Shown here one piece after another: positions 53,978-64,000 of a stretch of 64,000 nucleotides of DNA (within the stretch, counting starts at the first letter, position 1; the number at the start of each line of letters is the position of its first letter). Location: positions 558,001 through 622,000 of the forward strand of contig BRON01000002.1 in assembly GCA_024345305.1 (NCBI GenBank), read 5' to 3'. Origin of the DNA: Mrakia gelida. Taxonomy: Eukaryota; Basidiomycota; Tremellomycetes; Cystofilobasidiales; Mrakiaceae. Below the pieces are notes generated by a model, which was not told the DNA's origin, made no database searches, and saw nothing but the letters and a program-made list of their open reading frames with translations. The position numbers were made by a program, and so were the translations under genes.

Positions 53978-56900
53978 ATGTCGGATATCCACTCTCTCAG
54001 CACCTTACTCTCCACGCTAGCGAATCCTCCGAATCCTGATGCTCTGAGCAAAGGAACGGCTCGCCTGCAGGGTCTCTACACTACTCCAGGTCAGCTCGCA
54101 CCTTCCTTCCTTTCCTTCCTCCCCTCTCGTCGTTCCCATCTCGTCCACGTCTCCCTGCTGACCTTCTACTCAAATTCTTGACTTGTAGGATTCTACAACA
54201 ACCTCCATCAGATCGTCTACAGTACTGAGGTCCCCAGGGATACGAGGGTTCTCGCTGGTCTTTGCTTGAAAAACGAAATGCTACCTCGATGGAGGGGGAA
54301 GACGTGAGTCCGTCGAGCTCTCCTTTCGACCATCTCTTCTCAACGATGTATAGATCGGGACTTCGTTGGAGGCTGAGGAGACTGTATGCTGACCGCATGT
54401 GTCTCTTGGTATCTCTCAGCGTTCTTTCGGAGGAGGAAAAGGTCGAGATCAGATCCCGACTCCTGGGTTTCCTCGAGGAGAAGGACCCTGCCATCGCTCA
54501 AGTCCAGTTCTTTATCCTCTCCAAGATCAGTCGCCTCGATTTTCCTAGAGCTTGGTGAGTCCCTATACTCTCTAGCTAATATCATGCTCGCTTGAGCTGG
54601 CGAGCGGCTGATCACGTCGTTCTTTCCTTCGCAGGCCCGACCTCGTCCAACGGATCGTCGACCCCCTCGTCGCCTCAGCAACTTCTCGTATCGCCTCAGC
54701 CTCTACAGCCGCCTCGGCCACCTCTCCAGATCGGATCGTCCTCAGGAACTGCCTCTGGTGTCTGAACAGAGTCGTGAAGGAATGGGCGAGCTTCAAGCTG
54801 CCGCTCGGAACGAAGGTGATGGGCGACTTCCTTCAGTCGTTGATGCCTATCTTGCTGCCTTTGTTGAGCGCCCTGGTGGATCTGCCGCACGATGTGGATA
54901 TCTCAGAGGATACAGAGTCGGCTATGTTGTGCTTCAAGTGAGTCTTTCTCGTTAGCAGCGGTCTTGGGAGCGAGAACGAGAAGCCTCGGAAGGAAGGAGC
55001 TGACTGTTGAGCTTCGCTCGTTTTCGTTTTCAGGATCGTCTCGAGACTTTCTGTGTGGGAATGGGGACGTCCCGCCCCTCAACGTTCACCAGATGCTGCA
55101 GAGAGGGTGAGCTTCGAATCCTCTTTGCGATTCCTGGCGAAACAGCCCTGACTCGATCTACATCTTCCAGATCAACACCGTGTTTCGAACCGCTGCCTAT
55201 CAACTCACCGGCCTCATCTCGACTCGTACCTCCCTCCTCGCCCACCTTCGGTCATCGCCAACAACTGCTGCTGGAGGTCGAGCTATGTTGAAGTATCTCT
55301 CGAAGCACGTTGGAGCTTTGATCAAGCACATTCGCGTGAGTTCGCTCCTCGACCGACCCCTTCGCGACGAGCTCTGAACTCCTCCCCGTTTCGCCCTTCT
55401 TTCTTCGCAGAGACTCGAAGACACCAACCCCAAAGGCTTTGCGTCGATACCTGGAGCCAACGAAGTCGTTCTTCAGCTTTGGAGCAGCGTGAAGGGAACG
55501 CTTGCGAGCGGCAGCTACGATTCATCAGGTGAGACGCGTCGAATCCCTCCCTACCTTCCCTCAGAGCTGACTCGTCTCGTTTCTTTTCGCGAACAGCCGA
55601 CCAGGAGACGTCGGACTTCCCAGAACGTTGGATCATCCTCTCTCTCCTCATCTTCAAGGATCTGCTTCCCATCTGGACGGCAAATCATCCTCAAGGTTCG
55701 TCGACCCTCCCTCTTTCGCGTTCTCGAGCTCTCGCTGACCTTTTTTCTTCTTCTCTTCTGCCCAGTCCTCGAAGTTCCTCTCATCTCCGAAGCCTTCGCT
55801 CTCATCACCGAACGGATGCTGCTTCTCACTGCGGCTGATTTGGAGTCGCTGGCGGACGATAGCGAGGAGTGGGTGATCGCGGAGACGGCTCAGAACGAGC
55901 AGTGGACTTACAACCTTCGAGTGAGTCATCCTATCTGAGCTTGGCATGCATAACGAAGCTCAAAGCTGACTCAATCCTTCTTCGAACTTTTCAGGCCTGC
56001 GGCGAGCGTCTGCTCATGGCTCGTGAGTTTGCCTCGACCTTTCCTTCGAGCTCGCTTCTCGCTGACCTCGTCTTTCTCCCTCTTCACCCAGTCAACAACG
56101 CTTGCCGAAACCGACCAGACCTGATCATGCAGCAGCTCATGCAAGCTAAACTCGGAGAGGCTATGTGTGAGTTCTCGCTCTCTCCTCCCTTCCGACTCTT
56201 CCTCGTCGCGTCGAGACTGACCCCTCCTTCGTCCGCCTCGAACAGCTACTCCCGTCGTCGACGAGCTCTCTCTTCGTCGGAAGGAAGCCGTCTACACTGC
56301 CGCTGGTCGACTCGCTCGTTCTCTGGTCGAGAACCCTAGCATCCCTCCTGATCAGTTCCTCGCTGCCCTCGCTGGAGAGGCTAAGTCGACGAGTCCTGAG
56401 TGGGTTCGATCTCGTCGCGTCGAAAGATCGGATCGAGCATCGAGGCTGACCGTTTGCTCACCTCTTTTGTCTTCGCAGCCATCGAGTTCTGAAGCGAAGG
56501 ATCGCGTGGCTGGTAGGAGAGTGAGTCTGGTTCTCGAGACTCTCGCTCGTTCGTTCCGAGCTGACCTTTGAATTCCTTTTGTCTAGGCTCGTCGACGCTC
56601 ATGAGGAGCTCGCCAGTGGACCTCTCCCGTGGGAACTGCTACTCGGACTCGTTCAGGATCACGGAGAGAGCTCGGACGTCGGAGTGAGATTGACAGCGTG
56701 CACGGCTCTGAAACAGGCCATGGACGTGAGTTCGAGTTTCTCTCTCTCCCTCCCGCGACGCGAAAGCTGACCTATCGGCCGTTACTCGCTTCGAAGCTCT
56801 GGGAGATGGAAGCATCGTGTTTCAAGGAATACATTCCTCAGATCACGGACGGTTTGATGGTGCTGCTTTTGGACGAACTGCACCTGCTCGACGGGAAGCG

Positions 56901-58836
56901 GAGAGTGTTGGACGCGCTGGAGGTTAGTCGTCACTTCGAAGCCCCGAACGGGCTCACGGCGATACTGATCGCACTCTCTACTGCCCCTCGTTTCTCAGGT
57001 CATGATCGAACGAGTCGGAGAAGACGTGAGTTTCTACACGCTTGAGTATCTTTCGAAGAAGAGGCTGATCGTTCCTTCTTTTTCGCTCGCAGATCGTGCC
57101 TCTCCTCACCCAGATATCCGGCTGCGTGCCTCAGCTGTGGGAGAAGGCTGCCAACCAGGAGGGAGAGTGGCTCTTCAAATCTTCGTTGCTTTCGCTGGTG
57201 ACGAAGATGGTCGATGTCAGTCGCATCGCGTTTTGCGCCTCGTCTTCGCTCCCGAATCGCTTACTGACCTTGTATCTCCCCTCCACTTTACAGGCTGCCA
57301 AGACCGAGGCGAACCGTCTCTGTCCCTTATGTGTCGGACTTCTCGGCGAATCCCTACAGGGCAAGGTTCGTCTTCACTCTTTGCGTCGATCCTTCTTCGC
57401 TCGCTGACTCTTCTTTTTCCTGCTCGTCACAGGCCAAGCTGCATCTCGAGGAGGACGGTCTCATCCTCTGGCAATCTCTCGTACGAAACGCTTCGGTTCT
57501 CGAGCCTCAGCTCATCGAGCTCGCCTCCGTCGCCATCGGACAGCTCTCGTCGGATCCAGACTCGCTCTCGAGATCCCTCGCTATCGTCGACTCGTACGCT
57601 TTGATCTGCGGTGTCGAGCTTTACCAGGTCCGTTCTCTTCTCAAGCATATGCTCGAGCTCAGCTCTGACCTCTTCCTCCTCCTCCAGACCTTCGCTTCTC
57701 AGCTCGCCGAAGCCTTCAAGGCGATCTTCTTCACTTCGACTCCCTCCGATGCCGTCGACGTGAGTTCTCTTCAGCCTCTCTCTTCGATCGAATCGTCCAC
57801 TGATCTTGTTTCTCCTTCGCAAAGATCATCACTTCGATCGCTCTTCATATCGACATCGTTCCCGTTTCCTCCTGGGGTCCAGCCTTCGTTTCCTCAGGTC
57901 AGTTTTCGACTTGCCTCCTCCTCCATCCCTTCTCACGACGCTGACCTCGTTCCACTCTCCAGGTCTCATTTCCAAGATCTTCGCCGACGCCAGCCTTCCC
58001 AACGTCGGAGCCAAACTCCCTCACTACTCCTCGCTCTTCGCCAAAATGATCCTCGCGGACCCCGCGACTTTCCTCGAACTCCTGGGAGCGGCCGGAGTGC
58101 AGAAGAGCGCCTTCCTCGACTTCTGGTGGACAGCGGTGAGCACCCTCGCCCTCCTTTCTACTACAGAAGGAACTGGAGACTCATTTCTCGTGCCATCTTC
58201 CCTTCCAGTTCGACCGAATCGCCTCGTCTTCGATCCGGAAACGAGTCGCTCTCGCGTCCGCCAGCCTTTGCTCGACGGGAGACGACGAGGTTCTCCAGAG
58301 GTTCGCTGGAGAGTTCGTGAACCTCTTCATCGACGTCCTCGCTGAGCTAAAGGGTAAGCCGTTCGTCTCTCCCCGACTCAAATCCAAGCCCGGGCTGACT
58401 GCCCCTTCGTTTCGTCTATCGCAGAACAATCGGAGGAGGGAGGAGACCGCGTCGACATCAAGCTCCTCTGGAAGCGAAGCAACGACGGTCCCGACATGGG
58501 AGATAGCGAAGGAACTGCTGAGGGTACGAGGAGGAAAGCCGTGAGTCTCGCTTCCTCTCTGATCGTTCGTTCTGTCGAACGACAACTGACTGGTTCTCGC
58601 TTTTCCTTTCCAGCTCTTCGAGACCGATCCCGTCTACACGGCCAGCCTGAAGGAATTCCTTCGAGTGAAGCTCGCTCAGACTTCTGGACTCTCGAGCTAC
58701 GTTGACGTCGCAGAGTGAGTGTCCCTTCCTCGTTCTGAGCTGCCTCAGAACCAAAGCTGACTTCGTTCTCCCTCCTCTCGCGACGCGTCCCAGTCCCGCC
58801 TTCGTCGAACTCCAAGGATACCTCGCCTCCGCTTAG
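53978..58836 (+). CDS. KAP120: Importin-11/Kap120-like karyopherin beta
   Basis: Nuclear import receptor of the importin-beta superfamily, acting with Ran-GTP; yeast Kap120 carries pre-60S assembly factors. The N-terminus MSDIHSLSTLLSTLANPPNP, LQGLYTTPGFYNNLHQIVYS, RVLAGLCLKNEMLPRWRGKT, VQFFILSKISRLDFPRAWPD and LVQRIVDPLV is the importin N-terminal region (L-x-x-KN, FP-x-x-WP). HEAT-like helices follow throughout, e.g. LRNCLWCLNRVVKEWASFKL, TAAYQLTGLISTRTSLLAHL, AMLKYLSKHVGALIKHIR, VLKRRIAWLVGELVDAHEEL, VRLTACTALKQAMD, SCFKEYIPQITDGLMVLLLD, QISGCVPQLWEKAANQEGEW, SLARLCGVELYQ-like loops and SKIFADASLPNVGAKLPHYS. It ends FVELQGYLASA. IPO11/Kap120 is preferred to other karyopherins from the RRIAWLVGEW-type central motif. 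Some 22 introns; about 1,000 residues, full length. Confidence 0.88.
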
Positions 58837-58935
58837 TTCAGGTTTTCAGCCCATCTTTCATCTTTGCATTACCACCTCTCGCTTTCTATCTCTCTCTCCT
58901 ATACCAACACACGGTTTCTGTCGATATCATGACCA

Positions 58936-60141
58936 TCATTTCACGTCCAACGTCCCCTCGAACCTCCGTTCGTTCTCCCTCGTCCCTCTCACAGGCTGCC
59001 TCGTCGCGTCCTCCGGATCCAACACCCAGACGTCTCGTTCAACAAAGACGAACTCTCCCTCGTGGGTAATGAGAAGCATGCTAAGCAGGCGAGTTCCGTA
59101 CCAGCGAGGGTGGGTTGGGTCGGAGGAGGGGAAGATGAAGGGTGGGATAGTGGGTGTGAGGGAGAGAGGGAATTGGAGGGAGGGAGTCGGGGGTTGGGAG
59201 ACGCTGTGAATAGCACGAGCGAGAATATAAAATGTCGGCGTCGGAGCTTCGGAAAGGAAAAAGGGGAGGTGAGAGACGACGACGAAACGAGACGAACCTC
59301 ATCATCCCCTCCAGCTCGTCCAGCCACTTCTTCTCCTCCCACCCACCTTGCACCGCCTTCTCCGTCTCCAGCAGACCCTCCAACGCAGTCTTACAGCTCG
59401 AGACCTTCTCCCAAGGATCTAACATCACCGAGTTGGACATCCCTCCGACCGCCTTGCTCGCTAATCGAGTCGGACCCGTCGCACCCTTTGTCGTTCGATT
59501 CGAGAGGTACCACGCTTCAGGAGTTGGGCTTGCTTTGGGAGGAGGGAAGAGGGAGATCAGTAGGAGGTTGAAGCCTGCATATTTGGAGGAGTTGTGGGAA
59601 AGGGCGGTGAGGTAGGAGGAGGGCGTCGGTGGTGGAGATGGGGACGAGGATGAAGTCGATGGAGGTGGTGGCGAGAGAAAGTCCTGCAGGAGGGAGCCTC
59701 GAGTTGACGCTGGAGGCGGGGAGATGATGGGTTCGGTGAAGTTGGTTCTGAGTGGTTCGGGAGAGGAAGGACGAGCGTTACGGAGGTGAGAGAACGCGAG
59801 GCGAGGAGGGAGGGAGGGGAGGGGAAGGAGGAAAGAGTCGAGCTCACAAAACCCCAAGCTCTCCCTTCTTGTCGAGTCCGAACCAAAGCCCTCCTGCGAC
59901 CTCATCCCTTCCAGAGAGGACCTTCCACTCCTTCTGACTGGTAGGGTCCAGAGAAGAGTCCCGCCATGTTGCTGCTGAGGTGGGTCGAGCGATGAACTCG
60001 TCTCGGTTCGTCGCCAGGATTCTGAGGTCGAGAGGGCTCTTGTCAGCTTCTCGTCCAAGCTGCAACTTGGATCAGGGTTAGGGGATGTGCTCACAAGCGA
60101 TACTTTGGATGCGAATCAAGAGCGTAGATCACAATGCACAT
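58936..60141 (-). CDS. TANGO2: TANGO2 (NRDE family) protein
   Basis: NRDE-domain protein linked to Golgi organisation, haem and lipid handling. Begins MCIVIYALDSHPKYRL, then across an intron ILATNRDEFIARPTSAATWR (the NRDE motif), DEVAGGLWFGLDKKGELGVL, TNFTEPII, a Pro/Ser-rich insertion, SSYLTALSHNSSKYAGFNLL, WYLSNRTTKGATGPTRLASK, AVGGMSNSVMLDPWEKVSSC and KTALEGLLETEKAVQGGWEE. After a further intron it continues PRWYGTRLLSMLLITHEGEF, VFVERDVWVLDPED and ends FEGTLDVK. Cys2 next to the initiator Met is the conserved N-terminal nucleophile-like residue. About 320 residues. Its stop lies only 99 nt from the convergent KAP120 stop, so the 3' ends of the two transcripts very probably overlap. Confidence 0.9.
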
Positions 60142-60371
60142 CGTAGAAAGAAGGAGGGAAGGAGATGGACGTCGTTGGAGGGTCAGCGGACGAAGGCGGG
60201 TTTCGGAAGGTCGAGCTCGTCGTTTCTCTTCGTTCTTCTTTCTCCTTCCTTCCCTTCGCGAAACTTTTCGGCTCGTTGGCGACGCAGATATGAGAGCGTG
60301 AGTAATCCATTAAGCGAGAAGTAAGGCAAAAAATCTAGAACCCGTAGAAATCACAACCAGTACAACGAGAA

Positions 60372-63114
60372 TCACCGCCTGAGCTCTCCTCCTCCCAACC
60401 TCCTCCTCGGACTTCCCAGAGGGAACCTCACCTTCCTCGCTCCAGCGGCAGGCGAAGACCCTCCTCCTCCCACTCTCCTCGGAGAAGAAGCGGCCTTGCC
60501 CATGAACGTCGGATCCATCATCGCCGTCTCGTCTCCGTCCTCCTCCTCGTCGTCCTCGTTCTCCTCATCGACGCGTCGACGACCGTTGTGCTCCGACAGA
60601 ACCTCTCGAGCCTTTCCTTTGCCGTTGGCCGAGCGAGGAGGTTTGAGGGCTGAGCGGAGGAGGTTGGAAGAGGCGTGATGGAGGTGATGCTGGGGTTTGT
60701 GGCGCTGGGGAGTGTTGGAGGAATGAGAGCGGTGCGAGGAGGAGGCGATGGGCTGAGCTGGTTGAGGAGTGGGAGGAAGATCGTTGAGCATCAGGTCGAG
60801 TTGATGGGCGCGTTTTTCTTCGAAGAAAGCGATTCGCTCGATCTGGTGGAGGGAGAGAAGAGAGGAGGTCGATGGTCAGCGACAGCGAGAAAGTGACGAC
60901 AGGGCGGGGAGGATCGCGACGAACCTCCATCTCTGATCGTTCTCGTCCCAAAGCGACGGCAGCTTCCGTGAACTTGCGACGTTCCTCCTCGAGAGCTTCA
61001 CGTTGTCGAGCGAGAAGTGCGGTGGTCTCGTCGTTGTCGTTGTCGTCGTTCGAAGCAGAGGGGTGGAATCTGTCGAGACCGAAAGCGAGTCAGCGACGAA
61101 GAAGTACACACCACGAAAGACGCGTGAACTCACGCAGGCAACACGAGAGCAGGCTCCGGTTGAGCCTCGAGCGCCTCCTCCAATCGAGCTGTAAAAGAGA
61201 AGAGCCGAAGCAAACGAGTCAGCAACCCACGTTAGCCTGGACGCGTCTCGAGAGTTCGAGACAACTCACCAACTTCCGCTCCCAATCGATCCACCTGCTT
61301 CTTCGCCTCCAGCAACTGAATCCTCTCATCCTCCATCTCCTCCTCTCTATCCCTCTCCCCAACCTTCAGCTTCCTCTCAACCTCCCACGTCTCCCTCGCC
61401 AGCCGTTCCAACAAGGCCATGATCTTCTTCTGAGCTTCCGTCGCGTGAGACGTGATGGTTGCTGAAGAGGAGGAGGAAGACGTGCTGCTGGGTTCGAAGA
61501 GGGATGCGGAGGTGATTCGTTCCGGGTGCTGTGAGGTTTCGAAATAAAGAAACAGGGGAAGGTCAGACCAAGAGACGCGAGGAAGGTAACGGGAGAGGCG
61601 AGTTAGAACGAACGTCGTCTTTGGCCTTGGAGATGGAGACGATGGCAGTCTGAAGTCCGTTGGTGATTCGAAGAAGGATGCGACGGAAGGCATCGTTCTC
61701 TTCGATGAGACGAGAACGAGATTCCTCCAGGTCGGCCAGGGCGGCGTTGGCGATTCCGGGAGACTGCAACGAAACGCGAGCGAGTCGAGCAGACATGGTT
61801 AGCGTTTGAGCTCTACAAGGACGACGGATTGAAGATGCGTTTTCAGACTCACCTCAACAGCCCTGAGCCCCGATCCAGACCCAGCTCCAGAGTTGACGCA
61901 GGTCAAGCCTGACCTCGAAGTGATCAACTTGGACTGGTCGTTGACGAGCTTCTGCCATCGTTCGAGCGTTCGAGCCGTCTCAGCTTCTCGTCGTTTGGTA
62001 TCGACCTGCGAATGACCATAACAATGAGCCAGAGAGTCAGCAAAGTAGCTCGCGAACCAAGATGAGCGAGCTTCATAGGGCAAGGGAGAAAGGAGGGAAG
62101 GGAAGCTCGAGCTCACCTGAGCCTGATTCCTCACGAACGCCAAAGCCGTCCTCGCCTTCGAAGCCTCGTCTCTCGACCTCTTGTGAGCTTCCTGTTCCAA
62201 CTTCAGAGCAGCTTGAGCCTCTCTGTACAGATGACCGTCGCGAACGAACCCAAAGTCAGCGAGAAAAGAAGGGCGAGGGGAGGAGAGGTCGAACTGACTT
62301 GAGCTGAGACTTTGCTGCCTGCTCCTTCCTTTCCGCTCCAGCTGCCTCCTCGGCTACAGACTTGTGCTTCTTGATGAGGAGCTCGTAGTCATAGCTCAGA
62401 GTTCGATGGGTTGTGGAGAGAGCTTCGAGGCGAGTGAGGTCGTCCTGTGTGAAGAAGAAAGGGAGAAAGGGAAGGAAGGAGGAGCACAACAAGCGAACGA
62501 GGTCAGCTCCGTCCCTTCCCTCCCTTTTCCTATGCTCTTCCCCCCATCCATTGAGGGCCCAGCTCAAAGATGTGCCCAGAAGGAGGATGCTACTCACGAC
62601 TCTCTGTTGTAGCATAGCGAACAGGCATCGAAGGACGTTATCCTGATCCTTGGGTCGAAGCTCAGAAAGGTCGATTCCTCGACGAGTATAGCCATGAGCG
62701 ATCAGCTGCGAGTTGATATACAGAAGAGAAGAGGTTGGGGATTCGAGAGTGGTATTGGGTCTGCGATGGATGAGATGAGGAGGGTGGATGTCGAGGTCAG
62801 CTCGAGAACGAAGCGAAAGGAAGGAGGGAGGGAAGGAAGGGAAGGGGTCGAGCTGAACGACGAGACTCACGATTCAGCAGAAGCTCCAAAGGGGGAGTTG
62901 GCGACTGAGAAGGAATACTGCTGGAACTTGCTTGCGGAGGGAGTGGAGGGACCTGGCATCACGCCGGATGGCAAAAGGAGGGGAGGAAGGAGGGAAGGAG
63001 TTGGAGGTCACACGAAGGGCGAGCTTGATTTCCTGTTGTCGCTTTTCGAGCGCCGAAGAGAAGTCGCGTCAACTCACTTCCTCTGGAGACGCGACTCCGG
63101 AGTCCATTCTCCAT
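60372..63114 (-). CDS. SSX2IP/ADIP-like spindle-anchoring protein (Msd1 family)
   Basis: The Afadin/alpha-actinin-binding (ADIP) family anchors microtubule minus ends at centrosomes or spindle pole bodies (S. pombe Msd1, human SSX2IP). Spliced: MENGLRSRVSRG, SPSTPSASKFQQYSFSVANS, TTLESPTSSLLYINSQLIAH, GYTRRGIDLSELRPKDQDNV, LRCLFAMLQQRV, DDLTRLEALSTTHRTLSYDY and ELLIKKHKSVAEEAAGAERK, then long coiled coils QKKIMALLERLARETWEVER, QLLEAKKQVDRLGAEV and LARQREALEEERRKFTEAAV, AFFEEKRAHQLDLMLNDLPP. The C-terminus is basic and Ser-rich (KVRFPLGSPRRRLGGGELRR). The LINSQL...HGY...DNVLRCLFALL block is the ADIP signature. The start at 63114 fits the reading frame across the first intron; an ATG at 63149 does not. 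About 660 residues, ten or more introns. Confidence 0.85.
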
Positions 63115-63402
63115 CCACTGAAGGACTTGGCCACTCGTATGGAGTCCATCCAGGCTGGAAACGAAGGAACTATTCACCTGAGGGCACGCTCGATACGCAC
63201 TCGCGAGGGAGCGAGGGACAAAAAAGACGCACTTCAAGGCTTCGAGAGCGTTCGAAGTCTGTATAGAGTGCCGAAACAGCGTAGGTCATACTAGAAGTAT
63301 AGAAATCTTCACCCCCGGCGCAAAAGTCCGACGAGGATGAGCCAAAGGAGTCGAGGCAGCAAAAACAGCCTCCGCGACGCGACCTTCTCCTCTCCTCCCG
63401 CG
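63115..63402. other. Upstream region of the SSX2IP-like gene
   Basis: 288 bp before the tRNA-like remnant. No gene supported. An in-frame minus-strand extension up to 63237 exists but is not conserved-looking. Confidence 0.35.
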
Positions 63403-63468
63403 CCAAGTTTGGGCTTACACATAAGCTAGGAGTCTTGGAGGTCCGGGGTTCAAATCTCTGTTCGCGCC
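63403..63468 (+). other. tRNA-Pro-like 3' half with B box
   Basis: Carries a B box (GGTTCAAATCT at 63447), a T arm (CGGGG-TTCAAAT-CTCTG), an AGGTC variable loop and a run of T after the end (63470), as in Pol III genes. CCAAG and CTTGG could form an anticodon stem around TTTGGG (anticodon UGG, Pro), with a short intron of about 19 nt. No matching D arm, A box or 5' acceptor strand lies upstream. Probably a degenerate or 5'-truncated tRNA; could be an unusual intact tRNA that I failed to fold. Confidence 0.35.
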
Positions 63469-63717
63469 ATTTTTGCTTTTGCGCGCACAGGGAACGCGCG
63501 AAAAAACGTCTGGAGGTTGTTCGTTTTGGTACGCGTCGCCGTTATCTTCTGATCAGACTCCTGCCACCCTCTCTGGACGTTGTTCTATCACTTTGAGACC
63601 AGTCTGTCTCAGTTGTGCATAGTATACCTCTGATCTATACTGGTACTTGCGAGGAGCTCAACAGCGCGAGGAGGAAAAACGTCGGACGCGTCTTCTCCTG
63701 ATTCTCTCGCTTTCAAT

Positions 63718-64000
63718 GTTTTCCACTTTGCTTAGACGTCCGCTGCCTCTGGTGTGTTTCTCTATCCTCTCTACCCTCCTCTCTTTGAACCGGTGAGTCG
63801 AGCGGAAAGGGACGGCCTGTCTCTAGTATCAGTACAGCACCCCAGAAACGGACGAGTGGTTGGCTTCGGAGACGTCTTTGGGTATGGGTCTGGGACGCGT
63901 TCGTCTCCCCCTGTTGTTTTCGAGCTATCTAGGCATCAGATCCGGAGGACCGCGCGTGCTTCCTTCGTACCCTCTCGTCGTTGACTGGCGTCGCGTCCTC
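63718..64000 (+). CDS. Possible 5' end of a further gene (partial)
   Basis: An ATG at 63718 starts MFSTLLRRPLPLVCFSILST, LLSLNR, a positively charged start and a hydrophobic core like a signal peptide. A GTGAGT donor follows, and an acceptor near 63839 would join it to TPETDEWLASETSLG before another donor. The implied first intron is short (~47 nt) and the reading is cut off by the window edge. No family can be named. The evidence is weak; the segment may be non-coding. Confidence 0.25.

Larger units (their letters stand above)
9529..63692. repeat. Dispersed palindromic octamer GACGCGTC (21 copies found by eye)
   Basis: Copies start at 9529, 13607, 17252, 18069, 20611, 21300, 25485, 33377, 35316, 38426, 39327, 41003, 42340, 45440, 50452, 51481, 55533, 58782, 60570, 61240 and 63685. 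Eleven lie in introns, nine in intergenic/UTR sequence or the TIR element, and only one (60570) in coding sequence. The core ACGCGT is the yeast MCB (MBF-binding) hexamer, but the placement in introns and 3' flanks is not that of a promoter element. Confidence 0.7.

Noticed and set aside
53006..54181. 391-codon + strand frame spanning two genes
   Set aside because: It runs through the introns and exons of the zinc-ribbon-like gene and the spacer in a different frame; the correct frames match the exon structure of the two real genes.

Overview
The window is nuclear DNA of an intron-rich, GC-rich basidiomycete yeast, most likely a red yeast of the Microbotryomycetes (Rhodotorula/Sporobolomyces group). 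The lineage is inferred from gene style, not from a marker gene. Almost every gene is cut by many 60-110 nt introns with GTGAGT, GTGCGT or GTTCGT donors, a strong CTGAC-type branch site close to the acceptor, and CAG ends. Proteins carry long Ser/Pro/Gln-rich disordered segments, and genes are packed on both strands with a few hundred bases between them. All coding sequences were joined by hand across introns, so the outer limits are firmer than some internal junctions.

Layout, left to right: allantoinase (-, runs off the left edge); MUS81 (+); an EXPERA/TMEM97-like membrane protein (-); SPT20 of SAGA (+); a decayed GH3 beta-glucosidase (+); DPH7 (+); an IRE1-type lumenal domain without kinase/RNase (+); an acidic unknown (-); a CPA2 cation/proton antiporter (-); a Ser-rich coiled-coil unknown (+); a Gfd2/YDR514C-like DEDDh-fold protein (-); ATP synthase gamma, ATP3 (+); an F-box-like protein (-); a 644-bp TIR element; an Mpv17/PMP22 protein (+); SSU72 (-); a UBE2E-type E2 with SUMO-interacting-like tail motifs (+); exocyst SEC5 (-); cystinosin (+); a DJ-1/PfpI protein (-); an acidic unknown (+); an HRT3/FBXO9 F-box protein (+); an unknown with two Cys pairs (+); importin-11/KAP120 (+); TANGO2 (-); an SSX2IP/Msd1-like spindle-anchoring protein (-); then a tRNA-like remnant and a possible 5' end of a further gene.

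This is ordinary housekeeping chromosome rather than a co-functional cluster: DNA repair, transcription (SPT20, SSU72), translation-factor modification (DPH7), mitochondria (ATP3, Mpv17), trafficking (SEC5), lysosome/vacuole (cystinosin), ubiquitin (E2, F-box) and nuclear import. I found no defence island, virus, toxin gene or CRISPR array.

The unusual content is in gene structure and non-coding sequence: an apparent 2-nt exon plus a 7-nt exon at the end of ATP3, a 9-nt exon in the TMEM97-like gene, two GC-AG introns in cystinosin, a hairpin in an oversized ATP3 intron, a non-autonomous TIR transposon in a divergent promoter, a palindromic octamer (GACGCGTC) scattered through introns and intergenic DNA, and two broken or shortened genes (GH3, IRE1) close together.
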